Shown here: positions 26,473-34,711 of the stretch, one piece after another | Layout of the letters: every line of letters starts with the position of its first letter | How positions within the stretch are numbered: position 1 is the first letter of the stretch | NCBI GenBank assembly: GCA_902782445.1 | Contig: CACZNC010000012.1 | Coordinates: forward strand, 1 to 51,980 | DNA: 51,980 nt | Reading direction: 5' to 3' | From: an uncultured Ruminococcus sp. | GTDB lineage: Bacteria; Bacillota; Clostridia; Oscillospirales; CAG-272 | Program-made: the position numbers and the translations under genes | The notes under the pieces: model-generated | Told to the model about the DNA's origin: nothing | Seen by the model: only the letters and a program-made list of their open reading frames with translations | Database searches by the model: none

Positions 26473-27471
26473 TCATGCGCCTGCCGCCGGACTCAGGGCT
26501 TCGGCGATCCGGGGGTCGGAGAAGAGCTCCGTCAGCGCGGCGAGGTTCCCCTCGTCGAACACCGTGTCCTTCGGCGTGTGGATCCGGCCCATCCAGAGCC
26601 CGATAACCTTCGATTCGTTCAGCGCGCAGACCGCGGCGGATACCCGGAACGCCGCCTGATCCGAGGGGTAGACCGACCCCTTCGCGGAACAGACCTCGCA
26701 GACCCGGTCCCCCGTTTCCGCCTTTCGGGATTCGCCCGGGATCCGCTTTCCGTACGCGTTCCCGAAGAGATCGGCGGCGGACGCGCGCACGGCTTCGTAT
26801 AAGGGCAGTTTCAGAGCGGCCTTCGAGAAGAGGACGAGGAAGTGCGGGCCGTCCGAGACGCAGTCGAAATTGACGATCGGAGTGTTTTTGCGGATCTCCT
26901 TGTGGAGGGAGGCGTACCCGGTCGAGCCGAGAAGCCCCGTCTCCTCGTTGTCGAAGAGGATGAAGGCGAACTCCTCCCGCTCCGCCAGCCGTTCCGCCAG
27001 AGAGAGCACCGCGACCACGCCCGAGGTGTTGTCGTTGGCCGTGTGGGGATTGGCGACCCCGACGAGCAGGACCCAGTACACCCCGACGAGGGAGAGGATG
27101 AGCGCCAGATACGTCGCGAGGATGCTTTTCGTCAGTACCGCCGCCAGGATCGAGAGCCCGAAGACCGGCACGACCATGAGAAGCGCCAGCCCGATCTGAT
27201 AGAGCAGGAACAGGGGCACATTCCGGGGCGTGATGAAGTTCGGAAAGGGCAGGCGGGCGCAGGTGTCGTAATGGGCGGTGTAGATCACCCGGGCTTTTTC
27301 GGGATCCCCGAGGACGATGTTGCGGCTTTTCACGAGGGATCCGCAGGTCTCGACGCGCATCCGGTCCCCGAAACGCCCTTTCAGCATGTCGATGAACGCG
27401 GTCTTCTGCGCCTTGTTCTTGCGGATCTCGTACTCCGGCATGAGGACCGTTTTCCAGTCGGTGTAATCCAT
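26473..27471 (-). CDS. M28-family metallopeptidase with membrane segments inserted in the catalytic domain
   Basis: The protein has 332 residues. The start is ATG 27471 (GGAGAA upstream) because the ATG at 27510 lies inside the -10 hexamer of the promoter. Zinc and catalytic residues can be traced: His-Asp in TAHYDTC, Asp in NDNTSG, Glu-Glu in FDNEETGLLGS, Asp in NFDCVSDG and His in RIHTPKD. Between the HYD and NDNT motifs lie about 65 residues with two or three membrane helices (PLFLLYQIGLALLMVVPV and the following segments), an unusual place. The role is probably aminopeptidase-like, with the site near a membrane face. It is the first gene of the minus-strand unit. Confidence 0.85.
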   Translation of the reverse strand: MDYTDWKTVLMPEYEIRKNKAQKTAFIDMLKGRFGDRMRVETCGSLVKSRNIVLGDPEKARVIYTAHYDTCARLPFPNFITPRNVPLFLLYQIGLALLMVVPVFGLSILAAVLTKSILATYLALILSLVGVYWVLLVGVANPHTANDNTSGVVAVLSLAERLAEREEFAFILFDNEETGLLGSTGYASLHKEIRKNTPIVNFDCVSDGPHFLVLFSKAALKLPLYEAVRASAADLFGNAYGKRIPGESRKAETGDRVCEVCSAKGSVYPSDQAAFRVSAAVCALNESKVIGLWMGRIHTPKDTVFDEGNLAALTELFSDPRIAEALSPAAGA

Positions 27472-27508
27472 GAAGCGTTCTCCGGTCGTTTTCTTCGTTA
27501 TTACATCC

Positions 27509-27537
27509 ATTGTACACCCCCGGGCGGAAAATGTCAA
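27509..27537 (-). promoter_or_regulatory. Sigma-A promoter of the six-gene minus-strand unit
   Basis: On the minus strand, TTGACA (27537-27532), a 17-bp spacer and TACAAT (27514-27509). The -35 is perfect. It places the transcript start near 27502, which rules out the ATG at 27510. Confidence 0.8.
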
Positions 27538-27572
27538 GGGAGGGCGGAGAATGCGGAGAAAAGCGGGGACCG

Positions 27573-27601
27573 TTGCATTTTCCGCGGGGGTATGGTATAA
27601 T
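27573..27601 (+). promoter_or_regulatory. Sigma-A promoter of the aluminium-resistance-family gene
   Basis: TTGCAT at 27573-27578, a 17-bp spacer and an extended TGGTATAAT with the hexamer at 27596-27601. It lies back to back with the promoter at 27509. Confidence 0.8.
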
Positions 27602-27635
27602 GGGGCAATACGACCTGGAAATTCGGAGGAACATC

Positions 27636-28973
27636 ATGCAGATATCGGAGAAGATCCGCAGAATGACGGAGGCGGCGGAGGAGGACATGCGGGAGGTGTA
27701 CGGGGAGATCGCCCGGACCGCGGGAGATCTGACGGAGCACGTGCTCGACTGCTTCCGGGAGGCGCAGGTGTCGGAATCCCTCTTCGCCCCGTCCACCGGG
27801 TACGGCTACGGCGACGTGGGAAGGGACCGCATCGACGGGCTGGCGGCGGCGGTCTTCCGGGCCCCGGCGGGATTCATGCGCCCCTCCCTGCTCTCCGGCA
27901 CCCACACCCTGACCGTCATGCTCTTCGGCGTCCTGCGGCCCGGGGACATCCTTCTCTCGGCGACGGGGGTGCCCTACGATACGATCCTGCCGGTGATTGG
28001 CGTCGACGCGGAGGGAAAGCCCCTGCCGGAGAACGCGGGGATCTCCGAGGGCTCCCTCCGGGACTGGGGCGTCGAATTCCGGCACGTCGGCCTCCGCGAA
28101 GACAAAGATCAGCCCGTCGATCTCGAAGCGCTCCGGCGTGCGATGGAGGAGGCCGGGGGACGCCTGAAAGCGGTCTATGTCCAGCGGTCCAGGGGATACG
28201 CCTCCCGTCCCACGCTCTCCGTCAGCCAGATCCGGAGGGCCGCGAAGTTCGTCGAAAAGACGGCGGCGGAGCTCGGGATCCCGAAGCCGGTCTTCGCCGT
28301 GGACAACTGCTACGGGGAGTTCACCGAGGAGACCGAGCCCTGCTTCCTCCCCCCGGATCGGCCGGACGAAGCGGCGGCGGATCTCATGGCTGGATCCCTC
28401 ATCAAGAACGCGGGGGGCGGCATGGCGGACGTCGGGGGCTACATCGTCGGGGACGAAGAACTGGTACGCCTCTGCGGCAACCGCCTGACTTCCCCGGGGG
28501 TGGGACTGGAGGTCGGCGCGTCCCTCGGGCAGAACCGGAACCTCATCAAGGGGCTGTTCTACGGTCCCCACACCGTGGCGGAAGCCCTGAAGACCGCCCA
28601 CCTCGCCGCGTACCTCTTCGAAAAGCTGGGACTGACCGTTTCCCCCGGATGGAAGGAGAGAAGGTCGGATATCGTCCAGTGCGTGGAATGCGGGTCCCCG
28701 GAAGGGCTGGCCGCGTTCTGCCGGGGGATCCAGTCCGCCTCCCCCATCGACGCCCACGTCACCCCCGAGGCCTGGGATATGCCCGGGTACGACGATCCCG
28801 TCATCATGGCGGCCGGGGCGTTCACGGGCGGGGCCTCCATCGAGCTGTCCGCGGACGGACCCATGCGGCCTCCGTACACCGCCTTCATGCAGGGGGGACT
28901 GACCTACGAGAGCGCGCGCCTCGCCGTCATGTCCGCGGCGGAAGGGATTTTGAAAGCCTCGGGGGCCCGCTGA
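27636..28973 (+). CDS. Aluminium-resistance / methionine gamma-lyase family PLP enzyme
   Basis: The protein has 445 residues of the pyridoxal-phosphate family annotated as methionine gamma-lyase-like or aluminium-resistance protein in Bacillota. The glycine-rich start STGYGYGDVGRDRIDG, PSLLSGTHTLTVMLF, AVDNCYGEFTEETEP and the cofactor-Lys segment GSLIKNAGGGMADVGGY are family landmarks. The Lys of SLIKN is expected to bind the cofactor. It should act on a sulphur amino acid in the cytosol, but the true substrate of the family is not well fixed. The ATG at 27636 follows CGGAGGA. Confidence 0.92.
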   Translation: MQISEKIRRMTEAAEEDMREVYGEIARTAGDLTEHVLDCFREAQVSESLFAPSTGYGYGDVGRDRIDGLAAAVFRAPAGFMRPSLLSGTHTLTVMLFGVLRPGDILLSATGVPYDTILPVIGVDAEGKPLPENAGISEGSLRDWGVEFRHVGLREDKDQPVDLEALRRAMEEAGGRLKAVYVQRSRGYASRPTLSVSQIRRAAKFVEKTAAELGIPKPVFAVDNCYGEFTEETEPCFLPPDRPDEAAADLMAGSLIKNAGGGMADVGGYIVGDEELVRLCGNRLTSPGVGLEVGASLGQNRNLIKGLFYGPHTVAEALKTAHLAAYLFEKLGLTVSPGWKERRSDIVQCVECGSPEGLAAFCRGIQSASPIDAHVTPEAWDMPGYDDPVIMAAGAFTGGASIELSADGPMRPPYTAFMQGGLTYESARLAVMSAAEGILKASGAR

Positions 28974-29047
28974 ACGCCGGGAATTTCCGAAGAACGCCGT
29001 TTCTGAAGAATTTTTCACGCTTTTTTCACCCAATTCCCACATTGACG

Positions 29048-29056
29048 TGGTATAAT
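29048..29056 (+). promoter_or_regulatory. Extended -10 promoter of the ABC/Gldg operon
   Basis: TGGTATAAT has the hexamer at 29051-29056. No clear -35 is seen at 16-18 bp, but the extended TG motif can compensate. The leader is about 80 nt. Confidence 0.55.
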
Positions 29057-29141
29057 ACCGAATAATTCCGAAAGTTACCCTTGCGCGGACGGCAAAGATC
29101 CGGAAAACCCGACAGCCGTCCGCCGGAGAGGATCATCCGAT

Positions 29142-30311
29142 ATGATTGAAGTCAAAAATCTCGTCAAACGCTACGGCGATTTCACCGCTGTCCGGGGCGT
29201 GAGCTTTTCCGTCCGGGACGGGGTGATCTGCGGCTTCCTCGGCCCCAACGGAGCGGGGAAATCCACCACCATGAACATCATAGCGGGCACGCTCGCAGCC
29301 ACCGAGGGGGAGGTCGTCGTCAACGGATACGACGTCTACGAGGACCCCATCGGCGCCAAGTCCTCCATCGGGTATCTCCCCGAACAGCCCCCCCTCTATC
29401 CCGACATGACCGCCGGGGAATACCTCGCCTTCGTCGGAGAAGCCAGAGGCCTTTCCGGGGACAAACTCTGGGAGGCGGTGGACCGGGCCGTCGAAAGAAC
29501 CGGGCTCGGAGAATACGCGGACCGCATGATCCGGAATCTCTCGAAAGGCTACCGCCAGCGGGTCGGCATCGCCCAGGCCATCCTGACGGACCCGGAGATC
29601 GTGATCCTCGACGAGCCCACCGTCGGCCTTGACCCGCGGCAGATCATCGAGATCCGCTCCTTGATCCGGGAACTGGGCCGGGACCACACCGTCATTCTCT
29701 CCTCCCACATCCTCGGGGAGATCGCGGAGGTCTGCGACGAGGTCATCATCATCGCCCACGGGGAGATCGCCGCCGCCGACACCCTCGAGAACCTCGTCAA
29801 CCGGTACGAGGGCAAGAACATCGTCGACCTCACCGTGCGCGGGGACGCCGAAACCGTCCGGCGCATCGCGGATTCCGTCCCCGGCGTGACCGACGCGGAG
29901 ATCGAGGCGAAATCCGCCGGCATCGTGCGGGCCCGTCTCTCGGCAGACCGGGGCACCGACGTGCGGGAGACCGTCTTCTTCCGCTTCGCCGACGCAAGGA
30001 TCCCGATCCTTTCCATGAGCTACGAGGAGACCACCCTCGAAAAAGTCTTCCTCGAACTCACAAAAGACCGTCCGGAAAGCCCGGCAGACACGGTTGACAC
30101 GGCGGATCCGGCTGTCCCCGAAATCCCGCAGACCCCGGAACCCGCTGAAACGTCCGCGGAACCGGAGGAGCCTTCCGAATCTGCGGAACCCGCGGAGGAA
30201 ACGGAACCCGCCGAGCCCGCGAAGCCCGATAAGCCGGAAAAGCCCGCGAAACCCGCCAAACCCGGGAAAAAGCAATCCGACGACGACTATACGCCCCTCT
30301 TCGGCGGCTGA
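29142..30311 (+). CDS. ABC transporter ATP-binding protein (GldA/ABC-2 type) with Pro/Glu/Lys tail
   Basis: The protein has 389 residues. The nucleotide-binding domain has Walker A GPNGAGKST near residue 40, the signature LSKGYRQRVGIAQ and Walker B VILDEPTVGLDP, then the H-loop in ILSSHIL. A GldA-type C-terminal domain follows to about residue 312. The last 75 residues are a low-complexity tail of Pro, Glu, Ala and Lys ending SDDDYTPLFGG, unusual for this family. It powers the permease encoded 9 bp downstream. Together with the Gldg and DUF4340 genes it forms a four-gene export-like system whose substrate is unknown outside gliding bacteria. Confidence 0.93.
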   Translation: MIEVKNLVKRYGDFTAVRGVSFSVRDGVICGFLGPNGAGKSTTMNIIAGTLAATEGEVVVNGYDVYEDPIGAKSSIGYLPEQPPLYPDMTAGEYLAFVGEARGLSGDKLWEAVDRAVERTGLGEYADRMIRNLSKGYRQRVGIAQAILTDPEIVILDEPTVGLDPRQIIEIRSLIRELGRDHTVILSSHILGEIAEVCDEVIIIAHGEIAAADTLENLVNRYEGKNIVDLTVRGDAETVRRIADSVPGVTDAEIEAKSAGIVRARLSADRGTDVRETVFFRFADARIPILSMSYEETTLEKVFLELTKDRPESPADTVDTADPAVPEIPQTPEPAETSAEPEEPSESAEPAEETEPAEPAKPDKPEKPAKPAKPGKKQSDDDYTPLFGG

Positions 30312-30320
30312 TCGGAGGAC

Positions 30321-31202
30321 ATGATGAAAGCGATTTACAAACGGGAGCTCCGTTCCCATCTCACCGGCATGACGGGCGCCATCACCGCGGCGTTTCTTCT
30401 GCTCATGACCGGGATCTACGTTGCGGTCTACAATCTCCGGGGCGGCTATCCGACTTTCGCCGTGGCTCTCGCGGGGAATTTCATCCTTTCGGCGAATTTC
30501 GTCTACGTCCTCGTGATCCCCGTCCTCACCATGCGCTCCGTCGCGGAGGAGAGACACGCGAAGACCGACCAGCTCCTCTACGCCCTGCCCCTGCCCCTCT
30601 GGAAGATCGTCGTCGCCAAATATCTGGCCGCCGTGACGGTCCTCGCCGTTCCCTGCGCCGTGATGGCCTTCTATCCCCTCCTGCTCGGGAAATTCGGGAC
30701 CGTCAACTACGCCTCGGACTACGGCGCACTGCTCGCCTTCTTCCTCCTCGGAGCTGCCCTCTGCGCCGTGGGGATCTTCGTCTCCTCGCTGACGGAGAGC
30801 CAGGTGATCGCGGCCGTCGTCACCCTCGGGATCTTCCTTCTGCTCTACTTCATGCCCCTCTTCGCCCCCATGATACCGGACAGCGCGGCGGCGTCCTTCG
30901 TGATCTGCCTGCTCCTCGCGGTCCTTCTGGCTGTCATCATGCGGATCATGACCAAAAACACGGCGGCCGCTGTGTCGGTCGGCGTCCTCGTCGCGGCGGC
31001 GGAAGCCCTCGTGTACGCGGCGAAGCCCGATCTCTACGGGAACGCCGTCCCGAAAGCGCTGTCGGGGATCGCCCTCTTCGACCGTCTCACCCCCTTTTCG
31101 AGCGGGCTTTTCGATCTGACCGCCGTCGTTTTCTATCTGACCTGCGCCGTCCTTTTCGTCTGGCTGACCGTTCAGTCGATGGAAAAGAGACGCTGGATGT
31201 GA
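30321..31202 (+). CDS. ABC-2 type permease subunit (GldF-like)
   Basis: The protein has 293 residues and about six membrane helices, with the typical ABC-2 opening MKAIYKRELRSHL and the long first helix ITAAFLLLMTGIYVAVY. The cytosolic loop AEERHAKTDQLLYALPLP is a family mark. ATG 30321 or the adjacent 30324 may be used; GGAGG lies upstream. It forms the membrane channel for the ATPase at 29142. Confidence 0.92.
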   Translation: MMKAIYKRELRSHLTGMTGAITAAFLLLMTGIYVAVYNLRGGYPTFAVALAGNFILSANFVYVLVIPVLTMRSVAEERHAKTDQLLYALPLPLWKIVVAKYLAAVTVLAVPCAVMAFYPLLLGKFGTVNYASDYGALLAFFLLGAALCAVGIFVSSLTESQVIAAVVTLGIFLLLYFMPLFAPMIPDSAAASFVICLLLAVLLAVIMRIMTKNTAAAVSVGVLVAAAEALVYAAKPDLYGNAVPKALSGIALFDRLTPFSSGLFDLTAVVFYLTCAVLFVWLTVQSMEKRRWM

Positions 31203-31218
31203 GAGAGGGAGGCACAAG

Positions 31219-32724
31219 ATGAATCAGGACAATCAGGAAAAGAAAGTGAAGACCCCCGCGAACCGCCGCGCGCTGAAGATCGGCTCGCTCACCGTCACCA
31301 CCACGGCTGTCGTCATCGTCATCGCCGTGCTCGTCAACCTCGTCGTAGCCGAGCTGCCCTCGAACCTCACCAAATTCGACGCCTCCGTCTCCGGGCTCTA
31401 TACCCTGTCCGAAGAGTCGGCGGAGGTGATCCGGGGCATCGGCGAGGACGTCCATTTCTATATCCTCACCGAGCGCGGGAACGAGAGCATGATCGTCACC
31501 CAGCTCCTCGACCGGTACAAGGACCTCAACTCCCACATCAGCTGGTCCACCGTCGACCCCGCCTCCAATCCCCTCTTCGCCGAGCAGTACACCGACAAGA
31601 CGCTCTCCGACAATTCCGTGATCGCCGTCAGCGGAAAACGCAGCTATCCCGTGGATTATTCCGAATTCACCGCCTACTGCTATACCGCCACGGGCGAGCT
31701 CATCAGCGCGGAAGAGTATCAGTACATGTCCCAGTACTACTCCTACTACGGACAGAGCCTCGAGGGATTCGAACAGCAGTTCCTCGGAGACGCCAAGCTG
31801 GCCGCCGCCGCCGATTACGTCACGCGGGACTCGATCCCCGTGCTCTATACCCTCGTCGGCCACGGGGAGAGCGCCCTGGACGAGACCTATAAGACCTACG
31901 TCGACGCCCAGAACATCCGGACCGCCGAGCTCAGCCTGCTCAACCTCGAAGCCGTTCCGGAAGACTGCGCCGCCCTCCTCGTCACCAACCCGACTTCCGA
32001 CATCACCGCCGACGAGCTCGAACTGATCCGAAAGTACGCAAAGAACGGCGGCAAGATCCTCCTCGTCACCGGCGGCACGACCTATTCCTCCGCCAAAATG
32101 CCCAATCTCTCCGCCCTCTGCCTCGACTTCGGACTGGAATCCGCGGACGGGATCGTCGTCGAAGGGGATCAGAACCGGTATATGATGTACCCCCACATGC
32201 TCGTCCCGAATTACGGCACCTCGGAGACCGAACCCCTCGCCTCCCTCAACCGCAACACCTACGCCCTCCTGTCCTACGCCCACGGCATCCTCGCGAACGG
32301 CGCCGGCAACGTCTCCGTGATCCCGATCTTTCTGACGAGCTCCTCCGCCTACGCCAAGAAGAACCCCACCAATGAGAACCTCTTCACGAAGGAGGACGGC
32401 GATATCTCCGGCGTGTTCTATCTCGGAGCCATCGCGTCCGAGGTGGGCGGGGACGGCAAGCTCGTATGGTTCTCCTCCGCCGATATCGCCGACGCGAAGT
32501 CCGACTATTTCGGAGGGAACTCCGCCACGTTCCTCGCCACGGTCAACTGGCTCACCGATTCCAGCCACGCCACCCTCAGCCTGCCCGGAGTCGCGTCCCA
32601 GGTGGAGCCGCTCATGGTGTCCGCCGCCGATACGGGTCTGTGGTCCGTCGTGCTGATCGGCGTCATCCCGCTGGCCGTGATAGCCGTCGGACTGGTCGTC
32701 TGGATCAGAAGACGCAGAAAATAA
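31219..32724 (+). CDS. Gldg-family ABC accessory protein
   Basis: The protein has 501 residues. It has an N-terminal helix (TTTAVVIVIAVLVNLVVAEL), a large extracytoplasmic domain and a C-terminal helix (LWSVVLIGVIPLAVIAVGLVVW) with a short basic end, the layout of Gldg. ASVSGLYTLSEESAEVIRGI and VTNPTSDITADELELIRKYA are typical segments of the domain. In this operon type it works outside the membrane with the permease; its molecular task is not known. Its start 17 bp after the permease stop follows GAGGGAGG. Confidence 0.88.
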   Translation: MNQDNQEKKVKTPANRRALKIGSLTVTTTAVVIVIAVLVNLVVAELPSNLTKFDASVSGLYTLSEESAEVIRGIGEDVHFYILTERGNESMIVTQLLDRYKDLNSHISWSTVDPASNPLFAEQYTDKTLSDNSVIAVSGKRSYPVDYSEFTAYCYTATGELISAEEYQYMSQYYSYYGQSLEGFEQQFLGDAKLAAAADYVTRDSIPVLYTLVGHGESALDETYKTYVDAQNIRTAELSLLNLEAVPEDCAALLVTNPTSDITADELELIRKYAKNGGKILLVTGGTTYSSAKMPNLSALCLDFGLESADGIVVEGDQNRYMMYPHMLVPNYGTSETEPLASLNRNTYALLSYAHGILANGAGNVSVIPIFLTSSSAYAKKNPTNENLFTKEDGDISGVFYLGAIASEVGGDGKLVWFSSADIADAKSDYFGGNSATFLATVNWLTDSSHATLSLPGVASQVEPLMVSAADTGLWSVVLIGVIPLAVIAVGLVVWIRRRRK

Positions 32725-32754
32725 ACTGAACGAACACCCCAATAAAGTTTTCGT

Positions 32755-32895
32755 CCACCTTTTTCAAAATGGTGGCCGGGGATGCGCAGCTCCCCTGGTG
32801 TCGGGACAGCGTCCTGACCCGAAGTCCGCAGACTTCGGAACACCCATGACTTCCCAGGAGTTCCTCTTTTGGTTCTCGTGTTCAACTTGTTGAAC
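32755..32895 (+). other. Cluster of consecutive stem-loops within the ABC/Gldg operon
   Basis: Five or more hairpins follow each other between Gldg and DUF4340 genes: 32755-32775 (CCACC... stem), 32776-32798, 32801-32817, 32819-32838 (perfect 8-bp CCGAAGTC/GACTTCGG with a 4-base loop) and 32880-32895 (perfect GTTCAAC/GTTGAAC). None has a T-run. It could stabilise or process the mRNA or be a degenerate repeat. No gene fits in this gap. Confidence 0.5.
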
Positions 32896-32990
32896 CGGCT
32901 CGTCGATAAAGGAGAAAAGAACAACGGAAAAGATCGGCAGAACAATATCCCGGTCCACTCCGTTCAGACCCGAAAATCAAGGAGCGCAAA

Positions 32991-33992
32991 ATGCAACAGG
33001 AACAGCCCGCGCGCAGAAAAACGAAACGCAAGAATCCCCTCCTCCGCCTGCTCGTCCTCCTCGCCTGCGCCGCCGTCCTCTTCGCCGTCTACTATGCCGC
33101 CAGAAAGATCAACGAAAAGAAAGCGGCGGAGGAAGCGGCAAGACTGGCGGCTATGACCCCGAAACCCGTCACTGTCGCGGACTTCGATCCCGCCGGACTC
33201 ACCGAGATCGCCTACGAGACCCCCGGCACCACCGACGGGACCGTAAAGCTCAGGGTCGTGAACGGCGCGTGGCAGTGGGCGGACGATCCCGCGTTCCCCC
33301 TCGACCAGACCGCGGTCTCCATGATGGGGAACGCCGTCACCAAGATCACAGCCGTCCGGGAGATCACCTCCCTCGAAGCGGACCTCTCCGGCTACGGACT
33401 GGCGGAACCCTCCGCGAAGATCACGGCGAAATACGGCTCCGAATCCCACGACTACCTCCTCGGCTCCTATAACGGCACCGCGGGCGGGTACTACCTCATG
33501 GCCGACGGCGCGGTCTACCTCACGGAGACGAACATGCTCTCCGCCTTCTCGAAATCCCTCGCCGACCTCATTAAACGGGATTCCGTGCCTTCTGCCGACT
33601 GGACCGACCGCTCCCTCGTCTCCTCCGTGACCGTCCGCGGCGGGGAAGGGGAGAGGATCCTGACCGAAGAGGAAGAGATCGACGCCGCCCTCACCGCCCT
33701 GTCCTCCGTCTATCTGAGACAGTACGCCGAATACAAGTCGGACGAGGCGAAGAAAGCGGAATACGGCCTCGACGGTTCCCGCTCCGTCACCGTGAACTAC
33801 CGCAAGGCCGTCACCACGAGCGACCAGAACGGCAATTCCTCCACCAATTACCTCGACACCTCCTACGTCTTCCTCGTCGGAAATCCCGCCCCCGAAGACG
33901 AGACCCTCACCGCCGCCGCCCCCGCCTCCTCCGGGATCGTGTATCTGATCCCGACGGACACCGCGGAAAAGCTGCTGAGCACGGGGCAGTAA
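32991..33992 (+). CDS. DUF4340 domain-containing protein
   Basis: The protein has 333 residues. A basic N-terminus and one helix (LLRLLVLLACAAVLFAVYYAA) are followed by an extracytoplasmic domain with segments such as LSGYGLAEPSAKITAKYG and YYLMADGAVYLTETN, typical of DUF4340. This domain regularly accompanies Gldg in Bacillota and other phyla. Its position as last gene of the operon supports a surface partner role. The start follows AAGGAGCG. A terminator lies 24 bp after the stop. Confidence 0.88.
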   Translation: MQQEQPARRKTKRKNPLLRLLVLLACAAVLFAVYYAARKINEKKAAEEAARLAAMTPKPVTVADFDPAGLTEIAYETPGTTDGTVKLRVVNGAWQWADDPAFPLDQTAVSMMGNAVTKITAVREITSLEADLSGYGLAEPSAKITAKYGSESHDYLLGSYNGTAGGYYLMADGAVYLTETNMLSAFSKSLADLIKRDSVPSADWTDRSLVSSVTVRGGEGERILTEEEEIDAALTALSSVYLRQYAEYKSDEAKKAEYGLDGSRSVTVNYRKAVTTSDQNGNSSTNYLDTSYVFLVGNPAPEDETLTAAAPASSGIVYLIPTDTAEKLLSTGQ

Positions 33993-34015
33993 AAAGAGAC
34001 TTTATAAAAACGAAA

Positions 34016-34056
34016 GCCGCCAGAGTTGGACGAAAGTTCGGCCCTGACGGCTTTTT
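34016..34056 (+). terminator. Intrinsic terminator of the ABC/Gldg/DUF4340 operon
   Basis: GCCGCCAG pairs with CTGACGGC (one G-U) around an inner GGAC-GAAA-GTTC stem, and TTTTT follows. Confidence 0.85.
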
Positions 34057-34403
34057 GAATGAGGAATGAGGAATTGTCCGTGTCGGGGTGACGTGCGGTG
34101 CGGGATTTTTGGCCTTTTGTATGGGAGCGCTCCGCCCGCTGCGCAGGGATGGAAGGGACGCGCGTTTCTGTATCGAAAACCGCTTCACTCTCTTCGCGCG
34201 CTTTTGCAGATTGCAAATCGGACGAGCGGAACATGACGTCAACCCCGCGCGGTCTTTGTTTGTGCAGCTGAAACATGCGCAGGATAAATCCTGCGGCCTT
34301 GCGGCGGAGATTCAGGCGCGCATTCGGCGTTGGACGCGTTTTCGGGATCGCGGATCTGATCGTCTATCCTCGCGCGGATCAAGAGAATCAAGGGGGGCGG
34401 TAA

Positions 34404-34419
34404 TGCTTCACGTGAAACA
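34404..34419. promoter_or_regulatory. parS-like palindrome (R4, left), one mismatch
   Basis: TGCTTCACGTGAAACA differs from the 16-mer at position 3. Confidence 0.6.
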
Positions 34420-34474
34420 ATCCTCGGATTTCTCCGTCAGACAGGCCGCCGCACGTCCCATTCCGCCCTCACTA

Positions 34475-34651
34475 TGTCATTCTGACGCACCGACGCAGTC
34501 GTGCTGTCAGCGAAGAATCTTCGCACTGGAATTGCAAACCGTAGTTTCAGTCGGAAAACAGTCTTCATTTCTTCTGCGAAAGCATGTCAACTATACTGCG
34601 GCTTTATGATGAAGCGCAAAGATTCTTCGTCGCAGGCTCCTCAGAATGACA
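34475..34651. mobile_element. MITE-like element nested in R4
   Basis: The 11-bp ends TGTCATTCTGA (34475-34485) and TCAGAATGACA (34641-34651) are perfect inverted repeats. Inner blocks CGAAGAATCTT (34511-34521) and AAAGATTCTTCG (34618-34629) are also inverted. TGTCATTCTGA with GAAGAATCT is a motif seen in intergenic repeats of many bacteria. There is no transposase inside, and I cannot see a clear target duplication. Confidence 0.6.
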
Positions 34652-34695
34652 AAGAGAAGCGGAACGATGGGGGGTCAGCCGTCCGAAATTACGAT

Positions 34696-34711
34696 GGTTT
34701 CACGTGAAACA
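34696..34711. promoter_or_regulatory. parS-like palindrome (R4, right), one mismatch
   Basis: GGTTTCACGTGAAACA keeps the inner 14-bp palindrome GTTTCACGTGAAAC intact and differs only at the first base. Confidence 0.65.
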
